Source of the DNA: Arabidopsis thaliana
Taxonomy: Eukaryota; Streptophyta; Magnoliopsida; Brassicales; Brassicaceae
DNA: 64,000 bases
NCBI RefSeq assembly: GCF_000001735.4
Contig: NC_003070.9
Coordinates: forward strand, 23,669,971 to 23,733,970
Direction of reading: 5' to 3'
The notes beneath the pieces were generated by a model. The model ran no database searches and was not told the origin of the DNA. It worked only from the letters and a program-made list of their open reading frames with translations. The stretch's first letter is position 1. The number at the start of each line of letters is the position of its first letter. A program made the position numbers and the translations under genes. Positions 37,161-49,997 of this stretch are shown piece by piece.

Positions 37161-40100
37161 TCATACTGAGACAAAGCTTCTGACGTTTTTCACAAAATGG
37201 GGTAGATCAAAACAGTGGAATAGCCAATTCCAACAATCTGCATGGTCACCGTGTTTGGTGTTGTCTTCAAACACTTGTTCCAATCCAGAATCATAACTCC
37301 CTTTGATGCTCCCGTCGGTCAAGAACTTGGCTCCACAATCAATAACATCAAAGTGGTTGAATTTGCTACTGAATTCGAACACTATCTCTCTGCTCACTTC
37401 AGAGGGATCGATAAATGGCAAGTGAGGGTGAATGATAAACACAAATAGATGTTCCGTTTGAAAGTTGAGTAGAGTTCGTACGTTGAACACCTTTTCAATG
37501 GGGTCTAAGTCGCCTTGACCTATGCGACGACGACACAATAGTTGAGGAAGCCTGTACTCTGTGATTTGCGATGCCAAGTTGGGGGAAATCACAATGCAAA
37601 CCACAAAGCCTGTGCCTGGACGAATGGTCAATGTATTTCCTTTGCCTTGGTGATCGAATTCCGCTGGTAATTCTCTTCCCGGTAAGAGCGTTGTTCCAAG
37701 AAGTAATGATCGTTGTACAATTGCTCTTTGTGCTTGCTGGCCTAATTTGAAGCAGTTGGTGAAATTGAGCTCTGCTTTTGGCGTATTCAAAGGGCAAAAT
37801 ACGGTCTCCAATGATTCACAATCGTCTGCCATAAGAAATCTAAGTGAGCTAGGGAGTTCTGGCAATGATGCTAGTCTCCTGCAGCCAGATAGATTAAGGA
37901 TATATAGCAGATGAAGAGATTTGATGCACTCTGGAATCGTTTCAATATCAGAATCAATGAGGTCTAGCTGTTTTAAACTGATGGGGAGATGTGTTATTCC
38001 CTTGAGCTTTCCACTGCTGCTTATACTGAGACGTTCGAGACGAGAGCAAAACCTAATTGATGGAGGCATTCCTTCAACTGCTGTCCGTGATACATACAGT
38101 TGAGTGATGTTTGTTGACATAACTGGAATATTTCTCAATCTTGAGCATCCTCTCATATTGACGGTTTCAAGGGATGCTAAGTTCATGTGAGCTGGAATGA
38201 CTTGTAGGTTTATGCAGTTATTCATCTCCAACCACTCTAGTTTATGAAGATGCGAAAAAGAGGATGGGATCTCTACCAAACTTTCGCAATAACTCAGATC
38301 CATTCTCTCCAGATTTGTAGCATTTGAAAGATCCGGAAGTTCCTTCAAATGTCGAGACGCAAACAAATTCATCTTCTTGAGATGTGTAAGGCGCTGAATA
38401 AATCGACACAAAACAGAGAGAAAGAGCATGAAGATCAAACATGAACATTATTCATACATATATTTAAAGTACAGACACCAACCTGTGTTCCTTCCCATAG
38501 CTTTTCAAGCTGGCTACTTGGCATATAGAGCTCGACAAGATATTGAGGTTGAAATGTAGGAGGAAGACTCTTGCATGGGTATGCCTCCCAATGTAGTAAC
38601 CTTAGACGACGCGGAAACTCTGTCTCCTCAGGTATGTGCACTCTATCATTGCCATCATCTCTACTTTTAAAGACTTTGAGGAATCGAAGATTAGGTATTC
38701 TTTTAAAAGATTTACCGCTTATAACAACTTCATCGACACCAGATATATCAAATGATATGCCGGACATAGCTTTAGTACCCTAAGACCAATATGTATACCA
38801 ATTAATAGGAAATTGTTAGCACAATAGGTAGGATTTGCTTTTCTTCACCACATGCCTAAGTTTAAATGATAAATTAATAAACACAAGAGAAAGAACTTAC
38901 TGTGGCATATTCAAGGACATCACAAATCTCTGGAGCATGTATTAAAATCTTGTGTTTCCAAGGTTCTTCTTTATGAACGGCTTGTCTACCAAATTGTTGC
39001 AATAACTTGTGGATCACTATTTCTCTGTTGTTAGATATGTTTATGAGAGATTTGTCTGCTAAGATTTTCAACCCGTGTTTGATATCCAAGTTGTTGTCAG
39101 TGAACATGGCTTTCACAAGATCACCATCTGTATAGTTGAAGAAGACTGCAATATGAAGAAATAGAGATTGCTCGTTCTCATGTAAACTCCCATAACCGAC
39201 TCTGAGTACTTCCTCGATATCTTGATGATCAAGTATAGTTTCTAGCCTGCGTATTACTTCTTCCCACTCTTCCTCATTCTTCCCACGTAAAGATGAACCC
39301 AATACACGAAGACCCAATGGAAGGTTACCACAAAGCTTCGTTACTCTTCTAGCAAGCTTTTCAAAACCATGAGAAAGAGTGGTTTTTCTAAAAGCATATC
39401 GACATAAAATCTCGAAAGCTTGTTCATCAGATGGAAAACCCACGTGGTACAGATCGTTGATACCATGTTGCTGCAAAATCTCTTTGTTTTCTGTAGTAAC
39501 TACAATCCTACTTCCAGAACCAAACCATGTAGTTTCATTTGCCAACGCCTCTAATTGCATTATGTGGTTTACATCATCAAGAATGATGAGTACTCTCTGC
39601 TTGCACAACCTTTCTTCTATCACACCTGAATGGCATATCCTAATTCCATCATGGTTCAAAACCTTTGCAAGAAACTGTTCTTGTAAACGCAACTCATCTA
39701 AACTATTAAGAAAGCTTTCCTTGAGGTTGTCCACAAAACAAGTGAGTTGAAACTTATTAGAGAGTCGACTTTGTAAAGCTCTGGCAATTGTTGTCTTACC
39801 AATCCCTGCAGGACCAGAGATTCCAACCATCTTAACTCCATCATAATCTAAATCTAGCAAAGACTCCATTTCTGTCAAATGAGCTTCAAGTCCCACCATG
39901 CCATTAAAATCTCTAGAAGGTGTAGCATTCAGTTTATCTGAAACATCTCTAGCAATCTTCTCTATCATTTTGGCTTCATTATCCCTAACAAAAGCGAAAG
40001 AAATGACAAGCATTATTTCCACCAAGTAGTCATAGAGATAACAACAAAGATAACATTCCTCTGTTCTAGTAATGATGACATGTATTTCTAAACAAAAACA

Positions 40101-41931
40101 TTTCGTTATCTGGTGCTTACAACTTAGTAGAACCTAAGTTATAAAAACTCAGATTAAAATAAGAGATATTTTGTGAAGTAGACACTTTTTACAAAAATAA
40201 TTTGTAAAGTAGGTAGTTTTTTTAGAAATATGGAGAATAAACACTTTTCTCTTTCTTCTCTAATTTGTAAATGACTTTTATAACCTTTTCATGTTTTGTC
40301 ATGTAATCAAATAAAGACAAAACTTACTTTTTCTTTTTCTTATTTTTACTTATACATATTTAGTTTGTTTTGCTATAATTTTTTTCTTAAATAATTACCA
40401 TTAAAACATATTAATCTTTAACAGATTTATATGTATCTAAAAAGTCTAATTTTGTTATATATCATAAATATGTAACATTTTCTTTTATTTAATCTCAACC
40501 TCGTGGTGTACGCGATATTATAAAAAAGTGGTGTACAAATAATAGTGTACGTAGAAAATAAATAATATTGATCTAAGAAGTAATACACGTAATACGATAT
40601 ATGACAATGTATAAAGTGGTGTACAAACGACAATATATAGCGGTGTACAACTACATAATACAATGGTGTACGGAGATGATATAAAATATGGTGTACATAA
40701 TATTAATAGTATATATGAAATGATGAGATAATGAATCATACCATACATCACCTCGTACACCATCTAAAATACCGTATACCTTCACCTATTTTGTACACCC
40801 CATATACAAAAAATAGAACCATTTTTGTCAAGTGATAATGTACAAAATAAAGTTTAAATAATAGTATACGAGATTGGTGTACATAAAAGTGTACAAATGT
40901 TAGTACACTATCATGGTTATTTAATGGTGTACATGATGGTGTACAACATCATATTAATATAAATTTATGAACAACCATTACTTTAATTAATAAATATGAG
41001 TCAAAGTCGGTGCATTTAACGATTTAGGATATATTATATAAATATTGTTGGATAAAATGATTTGGTATACAAGTGTTAGTGTACAAAACTATGTTTAATG
41101 CTAGTGTACGAGATTGATAATTGAATATATAAAAATCATCTTGTTTTGGAAGTTAAAAAATATTAATACAAAAAAATAAAGATGAAATTTTTTTTAACTA
41201 TAATATAATAATTAGTCTAAATATTTAAATACTATAAAATTGGAACCACAATAAAACTTTCTAATATAAAGCAAAGAGTAAAGTGGTATTTGACAATTTT
41301 TTTGTCTTTTAACTTATTACACATAAACTCTATCTCACAAAAAGTAAAAAAGTGTCTATTTCACAAATTTCTAAAAAAACTACCTATTTCTCAAATTACT
41401 TTTGAAAAAGTGTCTATTTTGTTAATAAGCCCTTAAAATAAAGACCAACCATCTTAAGAAGTCTTCTCCAGCAATGTTGCCCACATCCTTCAAAGCTTTG
41501 CTCCAATTCTGCTTGTCCTCGTCCGTCCTATGTGCACACGTTTCATTAAAATGGAACCCGAATTCCCCGGTCTGCTTCCGTACATCAGATGGCTCCACTC
41601 CGTAGAAGATGGTCATCACTATGTGTCCCATAACTTCCTTGCACTTTAATATCTCCACCAATTCATCCAAACACCATCTTGACAAAGCATATTTCTTGGA
41701 AAGAATCACGATCGAGATCCTCGATTCTTTTATAGCCTTTTTGAGTGAAGGTACGATCTCTTCACTTCTCTCAATCCCTTGATCATCGAACATAGTGATC
41801 CCGTTGAAATTAAACTGTTTGCGCATGTGACTAAGAAGTGTTTTACGAACATTCGGCCCGTGGAAGCTCGAGAAGACATTGAATCTGTAGTTGCAAGAGG
41901 AAATAGAGGAAGGAGAATCCATGAGAGACAT
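37161..41931 (-). CDS. TIR-NB-LRR immune receptor copy B, 1031 aa
   Basis: Four exons join in phase: 41450-41931, 38901-39984, 38483-38779 and 37161-38393, giving 1031 residues. The TIR domain (residues 1-160) has [20 protein letters not shown] and [11 protein letters not shown] with the Glu needed for TIR NADase activity. The NB-ARC starts at [18 protein letters not shown], with P-loop [14 protein letters not shown], kinase-2 [19 protein letters not shown]-type NLPLGL and an MHD-type [13 protein letters not shown] (IHK instead of MHD). LRRs follow ([20 protein letters not shown]), then the post-LRR C-JID region ([20 protein letters not shown]). Such receptors signal through EDS1 (family knowledge). 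Exon 1 is separated from exon 2 by a 1.27-kb Mutator-like insertion. I recall At1g63870. No frame lesion was seen. Confidence 0.92.
40163..41432. mobile_element. Non-autonomous Mutator-like element (MULE), 1270 bp, in TNL-B intron 1
   Basis: The element is flanked by perfect 9-bp direct repeats TTAAAATAA (40154-40162 and 41433-41441). Copies A and C have a single uninterrupted AGATTAAAATAAAGAC at the matching site, so the empty site is visible in the same window. The ends form terminal inverted repeats of about 65 bp: both ends, read inward, share TAGACACTTTTT, then TAATTTG and TAGGTAGTTTTTTTAGAAAT, at roughly 80 percent identity. A 9-bp duplication with long inverted repeats is the Mutator superfamily signature. 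The interior encodes no transposase and is AT-rich with about 17 GTGTAC words (40500-41110). Further TAGACACTTTTTT repeats lie just inside the right end. Confidence 0.9.
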
Positions 41932-42543
41932 TCTAAGAGAGATGGAAATAGGGTAATAAGAATAGAAGAAGATAAGTGAAAATCAGATGTTGAAGTTAAT
42001 GTGTTTTTGGAAAGCTATATGAAACAAAAAAAAAAGGATCCTTCTGTATGTAAGACGTTATCATTATTTTATTTTTAAAAAGAATGTAAACGCGTTATGA
42101 AGTTAAAGAATCAATAATGCATATGCTTTGACCAGCCTCTTAACAAAAGTATTAATGTTACGTTGGTTGTTTTAAGTTGGTTGTAAAACTAGCTACAATC
42201 TAGTGTTAAGAGGCTTTACGTGAGCCTAGTGGGAGTGGTTGTTGTAGTTAGTAAAAGGGTCAGAAAGTAGTTAGCTTACATTCCAAGTGTGTATGTGTGA
42301 TGTTGTGCAAGAACACGAAAAAATGCATTAGTTTTCATAAGTCGTCTTCACTTGTAAAATGCTCTAAATCGTTTCAAATCAAACACAAAAAGCAAGAACT
42401 AAAACAGCGATATGCAGGGCAAGGTTAACAAGCCTGATGCGTGCCCTTAATTCAACAGGCCTTCGATAAGTTCCTGTGTAATTCAATTCCGGATTCTATT
42501 GTCTTCAACCAGAAACAAGCGTCAGTCGGAAGTTCCGACGTCC
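41932..42543. other. Interval between TNL copies B and C
   Basis: It holds the copy B leader and promoter on the left side and the copy C 3' flank on the right side. A GAACGCGTTATGAAG-like block near 42085 is shared with the region upstream of copy A. No separate gene was recognised. Confidence 0.5.
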
Positions 42544-45500
42544 TTACAAAATACAACAATCTCCGTATTTTTCGTCTCCGAAGGCTTTGCTGGGTTCAAA
42601 CACAACGTCGTCTTCAAAGGCTTGGTCGGATCCAGATTCATAGCTTTCTTTGATGCTCTTTTCGGCCAAGACTTTAGCACCACATTCAATAATGTCGAAG
42701 TCGTGGGATTCGCTGCTGAATTCGAACACTATATCCCTGTTGTCGAATTCTAGAAAGTCGAAGTGAAATATTAATAGATGTTCCGTTCGATATTTGAAGA
42801 CATCTCCTATGCGGTTCCAGACCTCAACGGGATAGCCCTCATCTTGAGCTATGATGCGACGCCACAATAGTGAGGGAGGAATGGTTTTATCACTTTTTTG
42901 GTTACGGGAAACCACAACGCAAAATACAAAGCTGGTGTAAGGGTTACCGTCTGGACGAATGGTCAATGAATATCCTTTGGCTCTGTGATCGAACACTGCA
43001 GGCACTTCTCTTCCTGGTAACACAGCCTTTCCCATGAAAAACGATTGTTGGATAATTGCTCTTCGTGCTTCTCGGTCCAATTTGAAGCAGTTGGCGAAAC
43101 TGAAGCTTGCTTTTAAAGTGTTCAAAGGGCAAAACACCGTCTCCAGTGATTCACAGTCGTCTGCCACTAGGGTTAGTAGCGAACGAGGGAGCTCTGGCAA
43201 AGATGCGAGTCTTCTGCAGCCACGTAGATTAACCCCTTTTAGTTGATGAAGAGATTTGAAACAATCTGGAATTCTTTCAATATCAGTATAGCATAGGTTT
43301 AGTGTTGTTAAACTCGTGGGGAGATGTGTTAATAATCCCTTGAAATTTCTGCTGCCGCTTACATCGAGAGTCTTAAGACCAGGGCAAAGAGGCACGCCTT
43401 CAACTGCTGTGTTCGTTATAAATAAATATCTGATGTTCGTTGACATCACTGGAATATTTCTTAGTCTTGAGCATCCTCCCAAGTAGACTGTTTGAAGAGA
43501 TTCCAAGTTCATGTGAGCTGGTATGACTTCTAGATTTATACAGCCCACCGTCGCCAACATCTCTAGTTTATGAAGATGCGAAATAGATGATGGAATCTCT
43601 ATCAAACTCTCGCAACCCATCAGATACAAATACTCCAGATTTGTAGCATTTGAAAGATCCGGGAGTTGCTTCAAATTCTTGGACTGTGACAAATCCATCT
43701 TCTTGAGATTCTTGAGCGGCTGAATATGTTAGAAAACCACACAGTAGCAGAGAGAGAAAGAGCATCATATAGCATGAAAGAGAAAATACCTAATTCATAT
43801 ATATCAAGTACAACACCAACCTGAGTTCCTTGCCAGAGGTACTCGAGCTGGCTAGAATGCATATTGAGTTCGACAAGATGTTCTGGATTAAATGTAGGAG
43901 GAAGACTCTTGCTTGGGTACGCCTTCCAATCTAACAACCTTAGGAGACAAGGAAAGTCCATCTCCTCAGGTACATGCATTCTATTATTCCCATCATCTTT
44001 ACTTTTGTAAACTTTGAGGAACTGAAGATTAGGCATTCTTTTAAAAGCTTTCTTCCTTATAGACACTTCACTGATTCTTGATATATCAAATGACATACCA
44101 TGAACATTCCAGCCGGTACCCTATACCGAATTCCAAATATAGAAGAAATTGTTAGCAGGACTAGTAGGATTTGTTTATCTACAGCGAATGCCTTAATTTA
44201 CATTATAATTGAAGATAGAAGATAAGAAATACGAACTTACTTTGGCGTGCTCAAGAACATGACAAATCTCCCGGGCATCTATTAAGATTTGGCGTTCCCA
44301 AGGCTCTTGTTTTTGAATAGCTCTTTTACCCATTTGTTGTAGTAATCTGTGCATCACTATTTTTGTATCCCCATTGCTAAAAATCTTCATCTTTATGAGA
44401 GATCTGTTTTCAAGGATTTTCAGCCCGTATTTGACATCCAAGTCACTCTCAGCGAACATGGTTTTCACAAGATCACCATCTTCCTTGTTGAAGAAGATTG
44501 CAATGTGGAGAAATAGTGTTTGCGCATTCTCATCTAAACTTTCATAGCCAACTCTTAGTACGTCTTCGATATCTTGATCAAGAATAGTTTCCAGCCTGGT
44601 CACAACATCTTCCCATTCGTCTTCCTTCTTCCCCCGTAAAGATGAACCCACGACACAAAGACCCAACGGAAGCTTACCACAAAGCTTTGTTACACTTTCT
44701 GAAAGCTCTTCAAAACCATGACGTGGAGAGGTCTGTTTAAAAGCATAACTACACAAGATCTTGAGAGCATCTTCATCAGATGGAAACCCCACATGGTAGG
44801 TATTGTTAATACCATGTTGCTGCAAAAGCTCTTTGTTTTCTGTGGTAACTACAATCCTACTTCCTGGACCGAACCATGTAGTTTCATTAGCCAAAGCCTC
44901 CAACTGCTTTAACTTGTTCACATCATCAAGAATGATGAGCACTCTCTGGTCGCTTAGATTTTCTTTTATTGCACCTAAATGGCATATTCTCATTCCACTT
45001 TGGTTCAAAACCTTTGAAAGAAACTGTTCTTGTAAATGCAGCTTAAAACCATACTCATCAAAACCACTATGATAGCTTCCCCTAAGGTTGTCCACAAAAC
45101 AACTAAGTTGAAACCTTTTAGAGAGTAAACCATATAAAGCTCTGGCAATAGTAGTCTTACCAATCCCAGCAGGACCAGCGATTGCAACTATCTTAACTTC
45201 AACATTATCTAAATCTAGCAAAGATTTTATTTCTCTCAAATGAGCTTCAATTCCCACCATACCATCAAAATCCCTAGATGGTGTAGCATTCAGTTTATCT
45301 AAAACATCTCTGGCAATCTTTTCGATCATTATAGCTTCATTGTCCCTAACAAAAGAGAAAGAAAGGAAAAGCACAGTTTCCATCAAATAGATACAGAGAT
45401 AACATTGCATGTTCCCAACAATTTATGACATTTTAATACTTAATTCAACAAAAACATTTCCCTTAATCATTTAAATTCCAATAATCGTAATACCTCCTAC

Positions 45501-46077
45501 ATCATAAAACAGCACTAATTGTTTAAGTTTTCTCTGGTGATTACAACTTAATATAATATAACCTATAAACAAACAATAAATCAGAGATTAAAATAAAGAC
45601 CAACCATCTTAAGAAGTCTTCTCCAGCAATATTGCTGACTTGGTTCAAAGCTTTGCTCCATTTTTGCCTTTCCTCCTCGGTCTTACGTGCACAAGTTTCA
45701 TTGAAAGCGATCCCGAATTTCCCGATCTGTTTCCGCACATCGGATGGATCTACTCCGTAGAAGATGGTCATCACTATCTGTCCCATAGCTTTCTTGCACT
45801 CCAAGATCTCCACCAATTCATCCAAACACCAGCTTGATGAAGCATATTTCTTGGAGAGAATCACGATCGAGATCCTTGATTCTTTTATAGCTTCTACTAG
45901 TGAAGGCCCGATCGTTGCGCTTCTCACAATCTTTTGATCATCAAACATAGTGATCCCGTTGCGGTTAAACTGTAGTCGTATGTGACTGAGAAGTGTTTTA
46001 CGGACGTCAGGCCCGTGGAAGCTCGCGAAGACATTGAACTTGTAGTTCTGAGACGAAAAAGAAGAAGGAGAAGCCAT
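42544..46077 (-). CDS. RLM1B: TIR-NB-LRR immune receptor copy C, 1017 aa (RLM1B)
   Basis: Four exons join in phase: 45605-46077, 44241-45345, 43821-44120 and 42544-43719, giving 1017 residues. The TIR domain shows [20 protein letters not shown] and [12 protein letters not shown] with the catalytic Glu. The NB-ARC has [61 protein letters not shown] and MHD-type [14 protein letters not shown]. The LRR exon has [20 protein letters not shown], and the C-JID region [16 protein letters not shown]. The tail carries one [17 protein letters not shown] unit. Length and position agree with my memory of At1g63880 (RLM1B), which contributes a minor part of resistance to Leptosphaeria maculans; RLM1A lies outside the window. 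No lesion was seen. Confidence 0.92.
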
Positions 46078-46659
46078 GATGAACGAGCTGGAAATGTTGA
46101 AGATAACTAAAAGAAGATATTTAACGTTAATGTGTCTTTGGAAATGCTGTATATAAAAATTATCAGAGAGGCAATATCAAATAAAGAGATAATAAGATTA
46201 ATTTTTTGTGGCTATAATAAAAAGAGAAGATTTTTTGTTCTTATACTCAAGAGTCAAGACTCAATGGGCCCTCTCACATTTGAATGAGTCAAGGCTTTGC
46301 TCCAAGTTGTTCGAATGGCTCTTAAAGAAAGCGAAAGAGATTACAAATTGCTTCGAAAGCTCTCTCACTTATAAATCCTGTCGTTTATAATAAATCTATT
46401 CACTCTTCAAAACCTCTTTAATCCGTGATAATATGCAGAAAGTTCGAGTCAAGAACCGCCTCATACTTCAAACTGACTAGGCAGCGACTAATAGACAGCT
46501 TTAACGATTGTAAATTTAAATTATGTACAAACCTAATTGCATAATGAAACAAAAGATTAACGACTCTCTTACCGTGGGGAATGGGACAGTTTTTAACTTT
46601 TTATTAAGAACAAAAAAACAAAAAAAGACTCATGCGTCTTAGCTGGGCTTAAACAAAAA

Positions 46660-46770
46660 AAAAGAGTAGGCCCATTGGATTGGGAAGTGGCCACGTCATC
46701 AGCTTCGTTGCTTGGGGACTATATCGTCGTCTTCCCCAAACCCTGCGCATGAGAATATTGAGAGAGATCG
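46660..46770 (+). promoter_or_regulatory. SP1 promoter elements
   Basis: TAGGCCCATTGG (site II type) and GGCCACGTCATCA (ACGT core) lie about 320-420 bases upstream of the SP1 start codon. A similar arrangement is repeated at about 36760-36840 without a gene behind it. Confidence 0.55.
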
Positions 46771-47085
46771 AAGCAAAGGATCATTCAATTCCAACCCTCT
46801 GAATCTTTTAATTTCCCCTTTCGAAATTCTCCTCTTCTTTCACTGCTTCTAGTTTCTAATTCTTCAAACTCTTCCTCGATTCATACTCATAACTCTCATT
46901 AGCTAATTTCGCATGATCTTCTTCCATCTCTCTGTGTTCTAAATCCAGATTCGTTTCACTCCCATCTCTATTTCATTCAATTCGCTGCATCCAGATTCAA
47001 AACCTACCTCTATCTCTCTGCTCATCAATAACTTCAAAGGTATTGTTGTTCTTCTGCAAACAAGTAAGAGTGACTTCAGAGTCTG

Positions 47086-49116
47086 ATGATTCCTTGGGGT
47101 GGAGTTACTTGCTGCCTCAGCGCCGCTGCTCTTTATCTTCTCGGCCGGAGTAGTGGCAGGTTTGTCTGATCTCTTTTATATTTCATCTTCCCAAAGAGAT
47201 TATCAATCAATCAAATCCTTTCTTATCCTTTTGAGTGCAGGGATGCTGAAGTACTCGAAACAGTCACTAGGGTTAATCAGCTCAAGGAGTTAGGTAATCT
47301 TCTTCTCCCCTGATTGCTTCATCTACTCTCAGGATGAAGTTTTGATCATGTTTTCTGATTGTTCTGTATGTGTAGCTCAATTGCTAGAATTAGATAGCAA
47401 GATTCTGCCTTTCATTGTTGCGGTATCAGGAAGAGTCGGCTCTGAGACACCTATCAAATGCGAGCATAGTGGCATACGCGGTGTTATTGTTGAAGAAACG
47501 GTATGTTGTAGACTGATGATTAGCGCATGGAACTTAGTTTGTTTTCTGGTTTAATCGATTAGGTTTTATGTGAAACTCTAGTAATTGCATGATCTTTTCA
47601 GGCGGAACAACATTTCCTGAAACATAATGAGACGGGTTCTTGGGTACAAGATAGTGCGTTGATGCTATCAATGAGCAAAGAGGTTCCTTGGTTTCTGGTA
47701 AGTCTAGTCTAGTAGCATAGTGTTTGAAACAACTGTGATTGGATGTTTTCTTAATACCATTTCCAAAACTGTTTGGGATAGGACGATGGGACAAGCCGTG
47801 TCCATGTAATGGGAGCTCGTGGTGCGACGGGTTTTGCCTTGACTGTTGGTAGTGAAGTTTTTGAAGAGTCAGGACGCTCGCTTGTACGAGGAACACTTGA
47901 TTATCTTCAAGGACTTAAGGTTTTTACTTTTCTTTCCGGTTCTTTGTTTGTTGGCTTCTCTATTTGCTTAAGCGGCCATTGTTTTGTTTCAGATGCTTGG
48001 AGTTAAGCGCATTGAGCGTGTTCTTCCAACTGGAATACCGCTAACAATTGTTGGTGAGGTATGTCGTATTCTCAGTGTTTTCGGGTCCTCTCTTTTGCTT
48101 AAGTTGTAACTGTTGATAGAGATACATAGCACACTAACTCCTTCATCAGTCTGGTATTTGCCTCTTGAAATTTTCTCAAAGTTCCTTTAATAGCAATATT
48201 TGTAGGAAGTGGGATTGATCTATGTATAGAGGCTTACCGATGAGTTTAAATCTAATTTGTGTTGCTGCCATGTATAACAGGCTGTCAAGGACGATATTGG
48301 AGAATTCAGGATTCAAAAACCTGACAGGGGCCCTTTCTACGTCTCTTCTAAATCACTCGATCAGCTCATTTCTAATTTGGGAAAATGGTCAAGGTCGTGT
48401 CTCTCTCCTCTCTCGGTTCTTCTCCTATACTCTTGTAGAAAAACGGCAATGAGCCAAACTGATTGAGAAGAGTATAATTTACAGGTTGTACAAATATGCC
48501 TCCATGGGTTTTACTGTTCTTGGTGTGTTCCTAATTACGAAGCATGTCATTGACTCTGTTCTAGAGAGAAGACGGCGGAGACAGTTACAAAAAAGGTATG
48601 TCACAGATTTGTCTGTCTAAAAGTGAATAACCGTTCTCAAGCATGAGTACTAGATCGGCTTGTTTCTCTCGAAACTATGTACACACAAAATTAAGTAGTC
48701 AGCTGTTTTTGCAGAGTGCTTGACGCAGCAGCAAAGAGAGCTGAGCTAGAGAGTGAAGGTATCCATTGGTGAATCTCTTTATTCTACATATAGGTTGCAC
48801 TGGCTCTGACTACAATCTCTTCTGACCAGGTTCAAACGGGACACGTGAGAGCATTTCAGATTCTACCAAGAAAGAAGACGCTGTTCCTGATCTCTGTGTG
48901 ATATGCCTAGAGCAGGAGTACAACGCTGTGTTTGTCCCGTAAGCATTCTTCCGCCATTTTTGGTTGATTCTGCATTTGCAACTTGCTAAAATGCTTGTGG
49001 TTGGTACTCGCAGGTGTGGTCATATGTGCTGCTGCACCGCATGCTCCTCCCACTTGACCAGCTGTCCACTTTGTCGGAGACGAATAGATCTGGCGGTTAA
49101 GACATATCGTCACTGA
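47086..49116 (+). CDS. SP1: RING-type E3 ubiquitin ligase SP1 (DAL1), chloroplast outer membrane, 343 aa
   Basis: The exons splice in phase from MIPWGGVTCCLSAAALYLLG, an N-terminal hydrophobic segment, to KTYRH and TGA at 49114-49116. The middle part is the GIDE/BAM domain facing the intermembrane space: LPFIVAVSGRVGSETPIKCE, WFLDDGTSRVHVMGARGATG, GFALTVGSEVFEESGRSL. A second membrane span is GFTVLGVFLITKHVIDSVLE. The C-terminal C3HC4 RING is CVICLEQEYNAVFVPCGHMC followed by CPLCRRR. In Arabidopsis this protein ubiquitinates TOC import components and drives plastid proteome changes (established for SP1, At1g63900). The layout and length match. The start is the first in-frame ATG, with Met-Ile before the span. 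Confidence 0.94.
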
Positions 49117-49997
49117 ACAACAACTCAGGCCTCAGAAACATTCTCTACTTGAGTCTTGTCTGTAAATACCGCAAAATCAAAACATTACACAGTTTAGCGT
49201 TCGATATTCCCTTTGGTTTGATTTCGACAACAAAACATTTTGAATTATATAGAAACATAAGGTGTTTACTCGATTTGCAAAACAGTACATTCGTGTTTAC
49301 TTATTCGTGTTGTTGCCAATGCCATGAGGTGTTTGCTCGATTCAGCGAATAGATATCAACATTTTGATCTTCAGATTCACTAAACCAAAAGCGCGCTACA
49401 AAGATAATCCTACCTATTTTAAAGGAGTCTAAAACATGCATATAGTATCTTGAAATCCTTAATTTGACTTTGTTATTCCCTTGAAAACTGAAAATTTTGA
49501 CTTTGTTGCAGATATACTTTGATTGTATCATTAAGAATATAAGTGGATTAATTACAATACTTTGTTATTCCCAAGTATTGTTCATTCACTACCTCATTTT
49601 GCAACTAGATTAATCATATCTTTATGCTCTTTTCTACAAACCAAAATGCTATAGTAATTTTCAAAATAGTTTTGCCATGGCCTGTACGTGGGTAGCTAGC
49701 CAAATCTCTACGTTTGTGTTACGATACGACAACGTTAACGAACTTAGTGAATGCACTACGTTACCGTATTGCCTTGCAACATGGAAGCAGTGTTTTTTTG
49801 TCCTTTTCATACATCAAATTAAGGACAAGACCTTGAGTTTTATATACATACATTCACACCATCTCTTTATCAACAATTTAGAACACTCATTACATAATAA
49901 AGTGAAAATCCCGTTACAAACTCTAAGAGAAAAAAGGTGAATAAACAAACTTATAAACAAATTAGCGGAGTTTATTTGCTGTGATTTAAACATTAAT
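49117..49997. other. Convergent 3' flanks of SP1 and MYB103
   Basis: The SP1 3' UTR runs in from the left and the MYB103 3' UTR from the right. Short frames here show no coding signature. Confidence 0.5.
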
